Positions 17,292 to 26,800 of a DNA stretch of 64,000 nucleotides are shown piece after piece. Location: positions 806,001-870,000 of the forward strand of contig NZ_CP080419.1 of assembly GCF_019457595.1 (NCBI RefSeq). The letters are read 5' to 3'. The notes beneath the pieces are model-generated. The model was not told where the DNA came from and did no database searches. It saw nothing but the letters and a program-made list of their open reading frames with translations. The position numbers and the translations under genes are program-made. This DNA comes from Shewanella psychrotolerans. Its GTDB lineage: Bacteria; Pseudomonadota; Gammaproteobacteria; Enterobacterales; Shewanellaceae. Within the stretch, counting starts at the first letter, position 1; each line of letters starts with the position of its first letter.

Positions 17292-18647
17292 ATGTCTATT
17301 GTTGTTGCAAAATTCGGTGGCACTTCAGTCGCTGATTATCAGTCTATGAGTCGTTGTGCTGATATTATTCTTGCCAGTTCCGATACGCGTGTCGTTGTTG
17401 TCAGTGCCTCCAGTGGTGTAACTAACCTACTGGTTGAACTTACTCAAGAGCAACTCGAGGACTGTCGACGTCAGCAACTGTTGAAAGAGATTGCATCGAT
17501 TCAATATAAAATCCTCGATGAGTTAGGTCGTCCGAGTGATGTTGCTGCTCGATTAGATACTGTGCTTAGCCGAATTGCGGTGTTAAGTGAGTCTCTTAGC
17601 CTAGAGCGTAATAAGGCGACGATGGATGAGCTGTTGTCTCAAGGTGAGCAGTGTTCATCAGCCCTTTTTGCTGCCGTAATGCGTGAGAAAGGTGAGTCTG
17701 CATCCTCTTTTGATGTTCGCCAAGTAATGCGTACCGACAGCCATTTTGGTCGTGCAGAACCTCAAATAGAACAGATAGCTAGCTTATGTTCTGAACATTT
17801 AGCGCCATTGTTAGCTAGTCAGCGTATTGTTACCCAAGGCTTTATCGGTGCTGATGAGCTGGGAGCAACGACAACATTAGGGCGGGGCGGTAGCGACTAT
17901 TCTGCAGCTTTACTTGCCGAGGCGCTTAAGGCATCGGCGGTAGAAATTTGGACCGATGTCGCAGGTATCTATACGACCGATCCTCGTTTGGCTCCGAATG
18001 CAAAACCCATTGCCGAGATCAGCTTTAATGAGGCGGCAGAGATGGCAACCTTTGGTGCTAAAGTGTTACACCCTGCGACAATCTTGCCTGCGGTAAGACA
18101 AAGAATTCAAGTTTTTGTGGGGTCGAGTAAAGAGCCTGAGCTCGGAGGAACCTGGATCCGTCATCAGGTGAGTGATGAACCTATTTATCGCGCGGTTGCC
18201 GTGCGCCGAGATCAAACATTACTCAATCTTCATAGTTTACAGATGCTACATGCCCAAGGCTTTTTAGCGGAAACCTTTGCTACTTTGGCTAGGCATAAAA
18301 TTAGTGTCGACTTGATCACCACTTCCGAAGTGAATGTGTCGCTCACATTAGATAAAACCGGCTCAGATTCGGCTGGCAATAGCTTGCTCAGCGAGGCGTT
18401 GTTGCAGGAGTTATCTCAGCACTGCCGCGTTCGTGTTGAGGATGAATTGGCCTTAGTTGCTATTGTTGGCAATAAAATCGCTTCCACACCAGGGGTCTGC
18501 CGACGGGTATTTGAAGTACTAGAACCCCATAACGTGCGCATGATCTGTCAAGGTGCTAGTCCACATAATTTGTGTGTTTTGGTAGCAGAATCTGAAGCGG
18601 CACAAGTTGTTCGTTCGCTACATGAAAATTTGTTTGAAGGTGCGTAA
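17292..18647 (+). CDS. lysC: Lysine-sensitive aspartokinase III
   Basis: This 451-residue cytoplasmic enzyme phosphorylates aspartate, the first step to lysine, threonine, methionine and diaminopimelate. The kinase domain opens with VAKFGGTSVAD and contains TTLGRGGSDYSAAL and WTDVAGIYTTDPR, all aspartokinase signatures. Two ACT domains follow (about 300-450), the site of lysine feedback in LysC. Length and sequence fit the E. coli LysC (AK III) type and not the fused ThrA or MetL types. A lysine riboswitch precedes it, so both RNA and protein levels should respond to lysine. Its stop TAA overlaps the start ATG of the next gene by one base, so the two are translationally coupled. Confidence 0.95.
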   Translation: MSIVVAKFGGTSVADYQSMSRCADIILASSDTRVVVVSASSGVTNLLVELTQEQLEDCRRQQLLKEIASIQYKILDELGRPSDVAARLDTVLSRIAVLSESLSLERNKATMDELLSQGEQCSSALFAAVMREKGESASSFDVRQVMRTDSHFGRAEPQIEQIASLCSEHLAPLLASQRIVTQGFIGADELGATTTLGRGGSDYSAALLAEALKASAVEIWTDVAGIYTTDPRLAPNAKPIAEISFNEAAEMATFGAKVLHPATILPAVRQRIQVFVGSSKEPELGGTWIRHQVSDEPIYRAVAVRRDQTLLNLHSLQMLHAQGFLAETFATLARHKISVDLITTSEVNVSLTLDKTGSDSAGNSLLSEALLQELSQHCRVRVEDELALVAIVGNKIASTPGVCRRVFEVLEPHNVRMICQGASPHNLCVLVAESEAAQVVRSLHENLFEGA

Positions 18648-19753
18648 TGAAACCGAATCGAACCATGCTTAAAATTGGTGAATTGGCGACAGGGCAAGAT
18701 TTAGAACTGCCTATTTTTCAGTTTAAGCCTGATTCGATATCGGGACCTAGTGTCTATATTCAAGCGAATGTACATGGCGCTGAGGTACAGGGCAATGCGG
18801 TTATCTATCAGCTTATGCGCTTACTGGAAGATAGCGACGTGCGGGGCCGCATAACCTTGGTGCCTTTGGCTAACCCCTTAGGCATTAATCAAAAAAGTGG
18901 TGAGTTTACCTTAGGGCGTTTCGACCCTATTACAGGCGTTAATTGGAACCGAGAGTATTTAGATCATAATATCGATGTGGCGACTTGGTATGAACAGCAT
19001 GCTCATTTAGATGATGAGGCGTTAGTTATGCACTATCGTACTTTATTGATTGAGCGTTGCCATTCGAGGTTAGTTAGTGATTGGGGGGTGACCACGGGTC
19101 ACCATCAAGCAGTGAATTTACAGCTGATGGGTCATGGTGCAGATATTGTTCTAGATCTACATACCGGACCTAAGTCCTGTAAGCACCTCTATTGCCCCGA
19201 ATACGATGCCGAAGCGGCGAAGCTGTTTTCAATTCCTTACACTTTATTTATTCCTAATGATTTTGGTGGTGCAATGGATGAGTCGATATTTTGTCCATGG
19301 TGGCAACTTAGTGAGCATCTTAAGACGCAAGGCAGAAAGTTTGCCGTGCCAGTCTCTGCATTTACCTTGGAACTCGGTTCACAGGAACATATCGATCTAG
19401 AAGATGCTTTGGTCGATGCCCAGGGGATTATGGCGTATTTGAGTCATCGTGGCGTTATAGGTGAGCGTGTTGAACCCGCTAATATGCAAAGGTTTGGCTG
19501 TTACTTAAAGGACTATAAAAAATATCATGCTCCCATCGGTGGCATGGTTGAGTACTTGGCTAAAGTGGGTCAAACATTAGAGGCTGGTCAACCGCTTGCC
19601 AACATTTTACGGTTAGATCATTACGGCTCAGAACAGGTACTCACCCCACTATCTTTACCTCAAGATTGTGTTCCTATTTTACATTTTGCGTCAGCATCTG
19701 TTTATCAAGGGACCGAGTTGTATAAAGTGATGACCAATGTTTTTGAGGTTTAA
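18647..19753 (+). CDS. Succinylglutamate desuccinylase/aspartoacylase family zinc deacylase
   Basis: This 368-residue protein belongs to the AstE/AspA family of zinc amidohydrolases, related to M14 carboxypeptidases, which cleave an acyl group from the amine of an amino acid. The zinc motif HGAE (H43, E46), the third ligand H172 in LDLHTGP and the catalytic Glu E242 in TLELGS are all present. It overlaps lysC by one base and so lies under the same lysine riboswitch. That links it to lysine or diaminopimelate metabolism, but the true acyl substrate is not known; succinylglutamate is unlikely because no ast genes are nearby. A C-terminal segment (about 285-345) looks like a lipoyl-style beta barrel. 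Confidence 0.85.
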   Translation: MKPNRTMLKIGELATGQDLELPIFQFKPDSISGPSVYIQANVHGAEVQGNAVIYQLMRLLEDSDVRGRITLVPLANPLGINQKSGEFTLGRFDPITGVNWNREYLDHNIDVATWYEQHAHLDDEALVMHYRTLLIERCHSRLVSDWGVTTGHHQAVNLQLMGHGADIVLDLHTGPKSCKHLYCPEYDAEAAKLFSIPYTLFIPNDFGGAMDESIFCPWWQLSEHLKTQGRKFAVPVSAFTLELGSQEHIDLEDALVDAQGIMAYLSHRGVIGERVEPANMQRFGCYLKDYKKYHAPIGGMVEYLAKVGQTLEAGQPLANILRLDHYGSEQVLTPLSLPQDCVPILHFASASVYQGTELYKVMTNVFEV

Positions 19754-20063
19754 AACCAAGTCTAACTATTTGTAATTTATGTGAGTATCGCTTTACCTCC
19801 GCTTCATGTCGTGTTTTTTAGATGACGGTTTACAATTTCCGCCATCCCTTTTCTTATTGTTCTCTTGTTTCAAATAAACTTCTTTTGTTTCTGTCTTGTT
19901 TTTTTTGTTCGTTCCGTGTTAAAAGGTGTACTTCGTTAGATAAATGTGCTGACGAAGTCGTATTGACCTAGTGATTATTCTGGGAAGGGAGCATTAGGTT
20001 CTGCTTTATCTGTTGATAGAGCCGACATAATAAAAATACTATAAGAAGTTAAGGAATTGACAA
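19754..20063. other. Intergenic region between the deacylase and the protease
   Basis: This gap of about 310 bases carries a weak terminator-like hairpin (19821-19846, GATGACGG with CCGCCATC, followed by CCCTTTTCTT). It ends with the ribosome site AAGGA, 8 bases before the protease GTG start. Nothing else was seen. Confidence 0.5.
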
Positions 20064-23000
20064 GTGAAAACTAAAATCGCGATTGCAGTCTCTACTGCGT
20101 TATTAAGCATGTCTTCGAGTGCAGCTTCAATAAGTTCTATCCAAACCTCTGCGGCTGTTATAGCTAAGCCAGCCAACGTTAAAAATCTAATTCCTCAGGT
20201 AGATTCTAAGTCCTACTCTCAGGAGCAGGTAGTACGTAATCGAGCTGTTTTTTCACCGGAACATGATTTACCGGAAGGGAAATATAGATATTTTGTTCGC
20301 CTTACTGACAGTCCTGTAGCACTCTATCAAGGAGGGATTCCAGGGTATGAGGCGACTTCCGCTGAAGTGGTTAAGTATAAGAATCGTAAACTTGATATTA
20401 ATAGTAAAAATGTAACATCTTACCGTTCCTTGCTTACTTCACGTCAAGATTCGGTTTTATCTAAGGCGCGTTCTTTATTAGGTAAGTTGGACGTTAAGCA
20501 GAGAACGACGCTGGCCTATAACGGTATGGTCATTGAAATGACTCAGAATGAAGCTGCCAAACTTGCTAACATTGCAGGAATTGCCCAGATTCAACGAGAA
20601 GTGTTACGTAAGCCAATGACTGACGCTGGTCCAGCAATCATCAAAGCGCCAGCAGTTTGGAGTGGAGATGCAACTGGCGTTGAGAGCAAGGGTGAAGGCA
20701 TGATCGTTGGTATTATCGATACTGGCGTTAATAGCGATCATCCATCATTTGCTGATATCGGTGGTGATAATTATGACCATACTAACCCTTGGGGACCCGG
20801 TGTCTATTCGGGGGATTGTGCCGTTGATTATCCAGAGCTTTGTAACGATAAGTTGATTGGTGTTCATAGTTGGCCAGCAATAACCGATCAGTATATTGAT
20901 TATGATATTGATGTCCCAGCTAATGGTGAAGATCATAATGGTCATGGTTCACACACCGCAAGCACGACAGCAGGTAATATTCTAGTTGGAACGAATGTTC
21001 CTGATGCTGACGGTGGCGATACTGGCGTGGTTTTTGATTCAATGTCTGGTGTAGCGCCTCACGCAAATATTGTTTCATATCAGGTTTGTCTTCCTGGTGA
21101 AGATGATGATGTTGGGTTTGGTGGTTGCTTCCCATCTTTAACGGTTTTAGCTGTTGAGCATGCAATTGAGCATGGTGTTGATGCACTTAACTATTCTATT
21201 GGTGGTGGTTCAAGTAATCCTTGGAATGATGCCGATGCTCTTGCGTTCCTCTCTGCACGCAAAGCGGGCATACATGTCGCGACGTCTGCTGGTAACTCTG
21301 GTCCAGGACCTGAAACTGTTGGTTCGCCAGGAGATGCTCCATGGTTAACTTCAGTTGCAGCCTACACCCATGACCGTGATTTTTCTGAAAAGGAAATTAG
21401 TGGATTTACCGGCGGAGATACCGCAGCTCCTGCAGCACTAACGGGTAAAGCAATGACTGGAGCCTTTGCTGGTTCTATTGTTTATGCTGGTGATTTTGAA
21501 AATGCTAATGATCCAGATAATGATCCTGCACAGTGTCTTGAGCCTTTCCCTGAGAATACATTTGCCGCAGATACCATCGTTGTTTGTGATCGTGGTGCAA
21601 TAGCACGAGTTGATAAAGGTCGTAATGTTAAATCTGGTGGTGCCTCAGCTTTAGTTTTGGCAAATGTTAGCGGTGGTGCTGATTCTGTTGTTGCAGATGC
21701 TCACGTATTGCCTGCAATTCATATCGATGCTGCTCAAGGTGATGTGCTTCGAGCGTGGTTAGCGAGTGGTGCAGATCACAAGGCGACCATAAGCGGCACA
21801 AAGGTTATCCATGATGACAAACTAGCACGTATTGCTGCTGAGTTTACATCTCGTGGACCTAACAAATCAGTACCAGATGTTATTGCTCCTTCAATTGCGG
21901 CACCAGGAGTTAGTATTTTTGCTGCTTATGCTAATAACCAGTCTGATGCATTTAAAGCTTCTCCAGATCCAAGTGACTACGCATTCCTAAGCGGTACATC
22001 AATGGCGAGTCCTCATATCGCCGGAGCTTTGACACTTTTGGCAAGCATCCATCCTGATTGGACTCCTGCTGAAGTTCAGTCTGCATTGATGATGACAGCT
22101 AATCAAACGACCCTTAAAGATGATGGCACAACCCCATCAGATTTCTTTGACATGGGCGCTGGCTATGCAAATGTTGAGGCTGCAGCTAAAACTGGTTTAG
22201 TGATGGATGAGAGCTATGTTGACTATGTTAAAGCCGATCCAAGCTTAGGTGGACAACCTTCTCAAATTAACTTAGCAACAATGGCGAACGCTAAGTGCGT
22301 AGAGAAATGTACTTGGACAAGAACGGTTAAGGCGACTAAAGATGGTGCGTGGACTGCAAGTAGCTTAGGTGCTACCGATGGCTTAGTGCTTAGCGTAACG
22401 CCTAGTACTTTTGAGTTGAAGGCGGGTGAAACGCAAGAGCTTACTGTTACAGCTGATGTTTCTGCTGCAAGCGCAGGTTGGAACTTTGCTAATATCAAGC
22501 TCGCTTCTGAAGGTATGCCAGAGGTTAAGCTTCCTGTTGCGGTGAAGTCTAACGGTGATAACTTACCAGATAGCTTAACTATTACCGCTTCTCGCTCAGA
22601 AGGGAGTATTACCTATAGTGGTTTTACTTCTAATGAACTAAGTAATATTACTGCTGGAGCCTATGATAAAACGTCGAATCTAATCGAACCAACGGTATTG
22701 AGTGTACCTGAGGATGATTACGAAATCATTGGTGTTGAATTACCTGATGACTTAGGTAATGTTATTTTCTCTACCTCTTCAGAAACCGCACCTGATGTGG
22801 ACCTTCGCATTTTTGATGCTAACTATGTTCAGATTGGAAGCAGTGCTGGCCCTGATTCTAATGAAGCGGTTGCATTTACTAATCTACCAGCCGGTGTTTA
22901 TTATATCGTTGTTGACGGTTATAAGGCATCGACTCCGGGCGGAAGTGACGATGTTACTGTAAGAGTCACTTCGGTATTGGCTAATGATGAGTCAAAAAGT

Positions 23001-23861
23001 GATGATGTTGCAGTTGTGGTTGATGAAGCCGATGGTAAGTTTAACCTGACGTTTAACTGGGATACCGACAAAAACTCTGCTGGTATAGTTGTTCTTGAGT
23101 CTGGTGATAAGTCAGCTATGGTTCAATTGCCGTATAGTATTGTTCGTACCATTGATGTAACGCATGTGACAGACTTGTCTGATGCGATGGTCGCTGGTGA
23201 AGCAAGTCGTGTTAGCTTTGAAGTCGAGCCTAACTTTACCGATGAAGATAGAGAATATAGTTTTAGTGCTCAGATGTCTGCTGGTCATAAGGTCGCTAAT
23301 ATTTCTCATGATGGTGTAATGGAAGGCAATACTATTACTTGGACAGTCGTTCAAGAGGCCTCTTCTGGTGAGAGTTTGTCAGTAGGATTTGACCTGGTTC
23401 CAACTAAAGCTGGTTATCCTTATGCGCTCAAGCTTACTAATGAGCGTAATGGTGACGCTATAGAAGAGACCTTTAAGTTTGGTGTCGCTGAAGTTGCGCC
23501 AGTTGCTATCGCTAGCTCTCCAGCTACAGGATATGAGGGTCAAAGTATTACTGTTGATGGATCTTCATCTTTTGATGGCAACGATGATGCATTAAAGTAT
23601 CAGTGGGTACAAACAGGTGGCACACCTGTTCAAATTGATAAGTCTGCTGCATCGTTTACATTCGAGGCTCCAGAAGTTGACAGCAAAGGAATGATATTAT
23701 CTTTTGAGTTAACAGTGTCTGATAGCAATGGTAACTCTGATGTCGCAACGACTCATGTTTCAATTGCTGAATCTATTAAAGCCGATAATGGTGGTGCTGC
23801 TGGATGGATGACTTTGATGTTATTGCCATTTGTATGGATGCGTCGCAAATTTAAAGCTTAA
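20064..23861 (+). CDS. Large secreted subtilisin-like serine protease (S8) with GlyGly-CTERM-like tail
   Basis: This 1265-residue protease starts at a GTG placed 8 bases after AAGGA. A signal peptide covers about 1-20. An I9-type propeptide (about 70-185) precedes the S8 catalytic domain with D219 (GIIDTGVNSDH), H294 (GHGSHTAS) and S646 (SGTSMASPH). A PA domain appears inserted between H and S (about 460-590). After the catalytic domain come Fn3-like beta segments, a PPC-like beta domain (about 890-990) and a PKD-like domain (about 1155-1235). The end, NGGAAGWMTLMLLPFVWMRRK, has the Gly-Gly, hydrophobic helix and basic cluster of a GlyGly-CTERM sorting signal, which in known cases is processed by rhombosortase and exported by type II secretion. 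It is probably a nutrient-scavenging exoenzyme. Confidence 0.93.
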   Translation: MKTKIAIAVSTALLSMSSSAASISSIQTSAAVIAKPANVKNLIPQVDSKSYSQEQVVRNRAVFSPEHDLPEGKYRYFVRLTDSPVALYQGGIPGYEATSAEVVKYKNRKLDINSKNVTSYRSLLTSRQDSVLSKARSLLGKLDVKQRTTLAYNGMVIEMTQNEAAKLANIAGIAQIQREVLRKPMTDAGPAIIKAPAVWSGDATGVESKGEGMIVGIIDTGVNSDHPSFADIGGDNYDHTNPWGPGVYSGDCAVDYPELCNDKLIGVHSWPAITDQYIDYDIDVPANGEDHNGHGSHTASTTAGNILVGTNVPDADGGDTGVVFDSMSGVAPHANIVSYQVCLPGEDDDVGFGGCFPSLTVLAVEHAIEHGVDALNYSIGGGSSNPWNDADALAFLSARKAGIHVATSAGNSGPGPETVGSPGDAPWLTSVAAYTHDRDFSEKEISGFTGGDTAAPAALTGKAMTGAFAGSIVYAGDFENANDPDNDPAQCLEPFPENTFAADTIVVCDRGAIARVDKGRNVKSGGASALVLANVSGGADSVVADAHVLPAIHIDAAQGDVLRAWLASGADHKATISGTKVIHDDKLARIAAEFTSRGPNKSVPDVIAPSIAAPGVSIFAAYANNQSDAFKASPDPSDYAFLSGTSMASPHIAGALTLLASIHPDWTPAEVQSALMMTANQTTLKDDGTTPSDFFDMGAGYANVEAAAKTGLVMDESYVDYVKADPSLGGQPSQINLATMANAKCVEKCTWTRTVKATKDGAWTASSLGATDGLVLSVTPSTFELKAGETQELTVTADVSAASAGWNFANIKLASEGMPEVKLPVAVKSNGDNLPDSLTITASRSEGSITYSGFTSNELSNITAGAYDKTSNLIEPTVLSVPEDDYEIIGVELPDDLGNVIFSTSSETAPDVDLRIFDANYVQIGSSAGPDSNEAVAFTNLPAGVYYIVVDGYKASTPGGSDDVTVRVTSVLANDESKSDDVAVVVDEADGKFNLTFNWDTDKNSAGIVVLESGDKSAMVQLPYSIVRTIDVTHVTDLSDAMVAGEASRVSFEVEPNFTDEDREYSFSAQMSAGHKVANISHDGVMEGNTITWTVVQEASSGESLSVGFDLVPTKAGYPYALKLTNERNGDAIEETFKFGVAEVAPVAIASSPATGYEGQSITVDGSSSFDGNDDALKYQWVQTGGTPVQIDKSAASFTFEAPEVDSKGMILSFELTVSDSNGNSDVATTHVSIAESIKADNGGAAGWMTLMLLPFVWMRRKFKA

Positions 23862-23902
23862 TATATTTGTGAAGTAATAAAAAAGGCTAACGAACGTTTA
23901 AT

Positions 23903-23935
23903 GCCGTTCACTTAACGTGAACGGCTTTCTTTTTT
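23903..23935 (+). terminator. Rho-independent terminator inside the IS left end
   Basis: GCCGTTCAC pairs with GTGAACGGC around a 5-base loop, followed by TTTCTTTTTT on the + strand. It faces the protease gene, so the insertion element may now provide that gene's terminator. The transposase stop codon lies within the stem. Confidence 0.7.
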
Positions 23936-25227
23936 ATGGGATATCGGTCCTTCGAACACTTCAACACTCTAGGATAACTACGCTCCCTCTTTCCTTCTAA
24001 AACAAACTGTTTTGCATTTTTTTCTATATCAAAGATTACCTTAGGAATATTGCCGGGAGATATGCTAGGAAGTTGGGATAGTTTAAAAATAATATGCGAC
24101 GACGCTTCTCTAAAACTCAATTGGTTAGGGAAGACCCCTTTTAATGAGTGTGCCATCAATACCATCTTATATCTCAGCAAGTTATACGCAAGAAGGACTC
24201 CCCACAACTCCTGCCTAATTAATTCCGGAAGCTGACTTCTGAGTGTAAACCGAGTTTCAAGCATATACTGCTTCATCTCTCTGTACCCCAACTCTATCTC
24301 CCATCGATGTGCATATAAATCAACGATTTCACCTGATGGATAACGCATTGGCTCTGTGAGTGAAGTGATGATTTGCAGCGTTTTTCCTTTCACTGTTTTA
24401 GTGAGTAAACGTGCTTCCATAAACTCAGGTAAATCAGGCCTTTTCTTTCTAGATTGAGGGGTTGTGGTTAGCCTGATAAGCTTATCTTGTCGCCCTAAAG
24501 AACGTACCACTTCATATTGTGTATTCTTCTTCAATGGCATTAACCAATGTCTATTACTGCCAGCTTGTGACCAGTCATGTAATAACCCCAACGAGTAAAA
24601 GCCCCGGTCGAACAGGGTTAAACTGTTATCCGGCGTATTGTTGATGAGATTAGCGGCTAATGCCATTTCATTTTCAGCTACACTCCCAAAAGATGAGTCG
24701 ACTAACAGATGACTACTGAGTTCCATTAGACACACCATGCGAACTTGAGGATAGGAAGCATTACTCGATTGGTTGCTCGTGCGAGAAAAGGCGCTATCGT
24801 TTTCAGGTGTATCAGGGGTTCTCCAGACGACACCGTCCACGCCATAAAGATTAAGGCCGCACCATTGTGGATGCTCAGCCAGCATGTTCCATCTCTTTTG
24901 AGTCTGTCGAAAAATATCTTTTACAACGTCACTGCCCAATTTCTTTCTTGCCTGAGTGACAGCACTTCGAGCAACATAATCGACCTTATTTGGGAGGATA
25001 ATATCCAGTTTATTAATCAGTTGCCTAACGGACTCCCCCCGAAATAAAGCCATGCCGATAACAGCCCAAATCATAGACTCCATAGGTAATTTTCGCTTAC
25101 GAAGCGTGGCTACACCATTGGATTGTAAACAGTTTTGAATAAGCTCTGGACAAAGAAGCTCCCCAAGATTGGTGAACTCAGTAGGTCGATTGATAGAAGT
25201 ACGCGCTAAAGCTTCAGAAAGTTCCAT
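23908..25227 (-). CDS. IS4-family transposase
   Basis: This intact transposase of about 439 residues (446 if the upstream ATG at 25248 is used) is of the DDE type. The first catalytic Asp is likely in [12 protein letters not shown], the second in TLFDRGFYS, and the Glu lies in the IS4 signature segment [15 protein letters not shown], where the Y-R-E-K residues are all present. The N-terminal part (about 20-100) matches the IS4 N-terminal DNA-binding region. The frame has no internal stop or shift, so the element may be active. It is enclosed by the inverted repeats of the element. Confidence 0.9.
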   Translation of the reverse strand: MELSEALARTSINRPTEFTNLGELLCPELIQNCLQSNGVATLRKRKLPMESMIWAVIGMALFRGESVRQLINKLDIILPNKVDYVARSAVTQARKKLGSDVVKDIFRQTQKRWNMLAEHPQWCGLNLYGVDGVVWRTPDTPENDSAFSRTSNQSSNASYPQVRMVCLMELSSHLLVDSSFGSVAENEMALAANLINNTPDNSLTLFDRGFYSLGLLHDWSQAGSNRHWLMPLKKNTQYEVVRSLGRQDKLIRLTTTPQSRKKRPDLPEFMEARLLTKTVKGKTLQIITSLTEPMRYPSGEIVDLYAHRWEIELGYREMKQYMLETRFTLRSQLPELIRQELWGVLLAYNLLRYKMVLMAHSLKGVFPNQLSFREASSHIIFKLSQLPSISPGNIPKVIFDIEKNAKQFVLEGKRERSYPRVLKCSKDRYPIKKKAVHVK

Positions 25228-25372
25228 TAAAAAATCCAGTACAAACAAGAGTCTGTACTGGATTTTGACGGCTTTTAAAGATCAGTCAACCGATCATATT
25301 GGCATTAACTGATCGGCATTAAACGAACGTTAGCCTTTTTCTTTTATATGGGTTGCCTTTTAATTATTCCAC

Positions 25373-25834
25373 TTAAGGCTTTACTGCTCTAACAATGGGG
25401 TTTTGTAAACTGATCAGCGTTTCGGTTGATTGAATCTCATCGATAGATTGAATCCTGTTGATTAAGACGTGTTGTAAGCCATCAATCGATTGACACATGA
25501 CTTTGACAAAAATACTGTAGTTGCCCGTGGTGTAGTAAGCTTCGGTGACCTCTTCTAGGGCGTTCAGTTTTGCGATAGCAGCAGGGTAGTCGCCAGCACT
25601 TTTGAGGTTGATACCTATAAAACAGCAAACGTCATAGCCTAATGCTTTTGGGTTAACAGTGATCTGTGCGCCAGTGATAATTCCAGCTTGTTTCATCTTC
25701 TCTACGCGCACATGTATCGTCCCAGCACTGACACCAAATCGTTTGGCTAATTCGGCAAACGGGGTTCTAGCTTCTTCCATTAAGGCTGAAAGAATTTGAT
25801 TGTCGAGTTGATCGCGTTGAAATGAGTTATCCAT
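25373..25834 (-). CDS. asnC: Lrp/AsnC-family regulator AsnC
   Basis: This 153-residue regulator has an N-terminal helix-turn-helix (LAKRFGVSAGTIHVRVEKM) and a C-terminal RAM/ligand domain (VTEAYYTTGNYSIFVKVMC, IDEIQSTETLISLQNPIVR). It is nearly identical in pattern to E. coli AsnC, which senses asparagine and activates asnA. I prefer the ATG at 25834 because it matches E. coli in length; an in-frame ATG at 25849 adds five residues, and neither has a strong ribosome site. No asnA lies beside it, unlike E. coli, and the IS element now sits 34 bases downstream of its stop. Confidence 0.92.
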   Translation of the reverse strand: MDNSFQRDQLDNQILSALMEEARTPFAELAKRFGVSAGTIHVRVEKMKQAGIITGAQITVNPKALGYDVCCFIGINLKSAGDYPAAIAKLNALEEVTEAYYTTGNYSIFVKVMCQSIDGLQHVLINRIQSIDEIQSTETLISLQNPIVRAVKP

Positions 25835-26038
25835 CAATAGATACCGCATAATGACTAATATTGTTAATTAATTTACGGTATTTTTTGTTAAACGGCTAAC
25901 TTTTTGTGTTTAAAGCTGGCTATAACATCATTTGGGTTAATGCTAACCGCTTATTATGCCGATTTAATGCGACCAGCATCCTGTAGCTGGATAGGCTAAT
26001 AAAAGCCGTCTATAGACGGCGATATCAATAATGCGAAG

Positions 26039-26716
26039 TTACTGCTGCTCTGTCACGTCAACAAAGGGGATTTTTGTCGAAAACGTCATGACCTCACCAC
26101 TGTATGGGTGTTTTATTGTCAGTGATTGAGCGTGCAGCAATAAACGCGGTGCTAGACGTTTAGCTAAGGCGTCGGCATAAAAATTATCGCCGAGGATCGG
26201 GTGGCCAAGCGCCATCATATGCACTCTAAGCTGATGAGAGCGACCAGTGATTGGTGTCAGCTTGACTAAGGTTGAACGCTTGGCCCTACTAACGACTTCA
26301 AAATGGGTGGTCGAAGGTTTACCAATTTTGTGATCGACTTTTTGTTTTGGACGATTAGGCCAATCGCAAATCAGCGGAAGAACGACTGTCCCGAACTGCG
26401 ATTTTAGGTGTCCAGCGACTCTAGCGTAATAGGTTTTTTCAGTCTCTCTATCTCTAAATTGACGTTTGAGTTCCCGTTCGGCACTGCGTCTAAGAGCGAT
26501 GACTATGATCCCTGAAGTCGCCATATCTAAACGGTGAACTATCTGAGCATTCGGGTGCTCACTGAGGACTCGTGAGTAGATACTATCGTGATAATTGGGA
26601 TCGCGGCCAGGGACTGAGAGTAGTCCCGATGGCTTGTTAAGGACAATAATGTCTTTATCTTGATGAACCACCTCTAGCCATGGCGAAGTGGGTGGGGCGT
26701 ATACAAAATCGGTCAT
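26039..26716 (-). CDS. rluA: Dual-specificity pseudouridine synthase RluA
   Basis: This 225-residue enzyme isomerises U746 in 23S rRNA and U32 in several tRNAs in E. coli. The catalytic Asp D64 is in the family motif HRLDMATSG. NKPSGLLSVPGR, LICDWPNRPKQKV and GRSHQLRVHM are also E. coli RluA-like and distinguish it from RluC and RluD, which are larger and carry an S4 domain. It lacks an S4 domain, as expected for RluA. The gene is flanked by short intergenic gaps and transcribed in the same direction as the small membrane-protein gene upstream. Confidence 0.94.
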   Translation of the reverse strand: MTDFVYAPPTSPWLEVVHQDKDIIVLNKPSGLLSVPGRDPNYHDSIYSRVLSEHPNAQIVHRLDMATSGIIVIALRRSAERELKRQFRDRETEKTYYARVAGHLKSQFGTVVLPLICDWPNRPKQKVDHKIGKPSTTHFEVVSRAKRSTLVKLTPITGRSHQLRVHMMALGHPILGDNFYADALAKRLAPRLLLHAQSLTIKHPYSGEVMTFSTKIPFVDVTEQQ

Positions 26717-26800
26717 AGTCTATTCGTCATTTTTAAGCGGCAGCAAAGATACCTTTTACCTTAGTTGCGAGCAAGGAAAACGAGTTAAGTTAGTCGAGCT

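Larger units (their letters stand above)
23881..25339 (-). mobile_element. IS4-family insertion sequence with 26-bp inverted repeats
   Basis: The left end (23881-23906) and right end (25314-25339) are inverted repeats that match in 24 of 26 positions; the two mismatches lie in the central CGAACG/CGTTCG. Both ends start AAAAGGCTAACG and have a hairpin just inside (23903-23925 and 25290-25316). The element holds a single transposase gene. I could not find a target-site duplication. It lies only about 19 bases after the protease stop codon. Confidence 0.85.

Noticed and set aside
21154..23354. Several 60-90 codon frames on either strand inside the protease gene
   Set aside because: They are frame shadows of a long Asp/Gly-rich gene without ribosome sites or conserved pattern.
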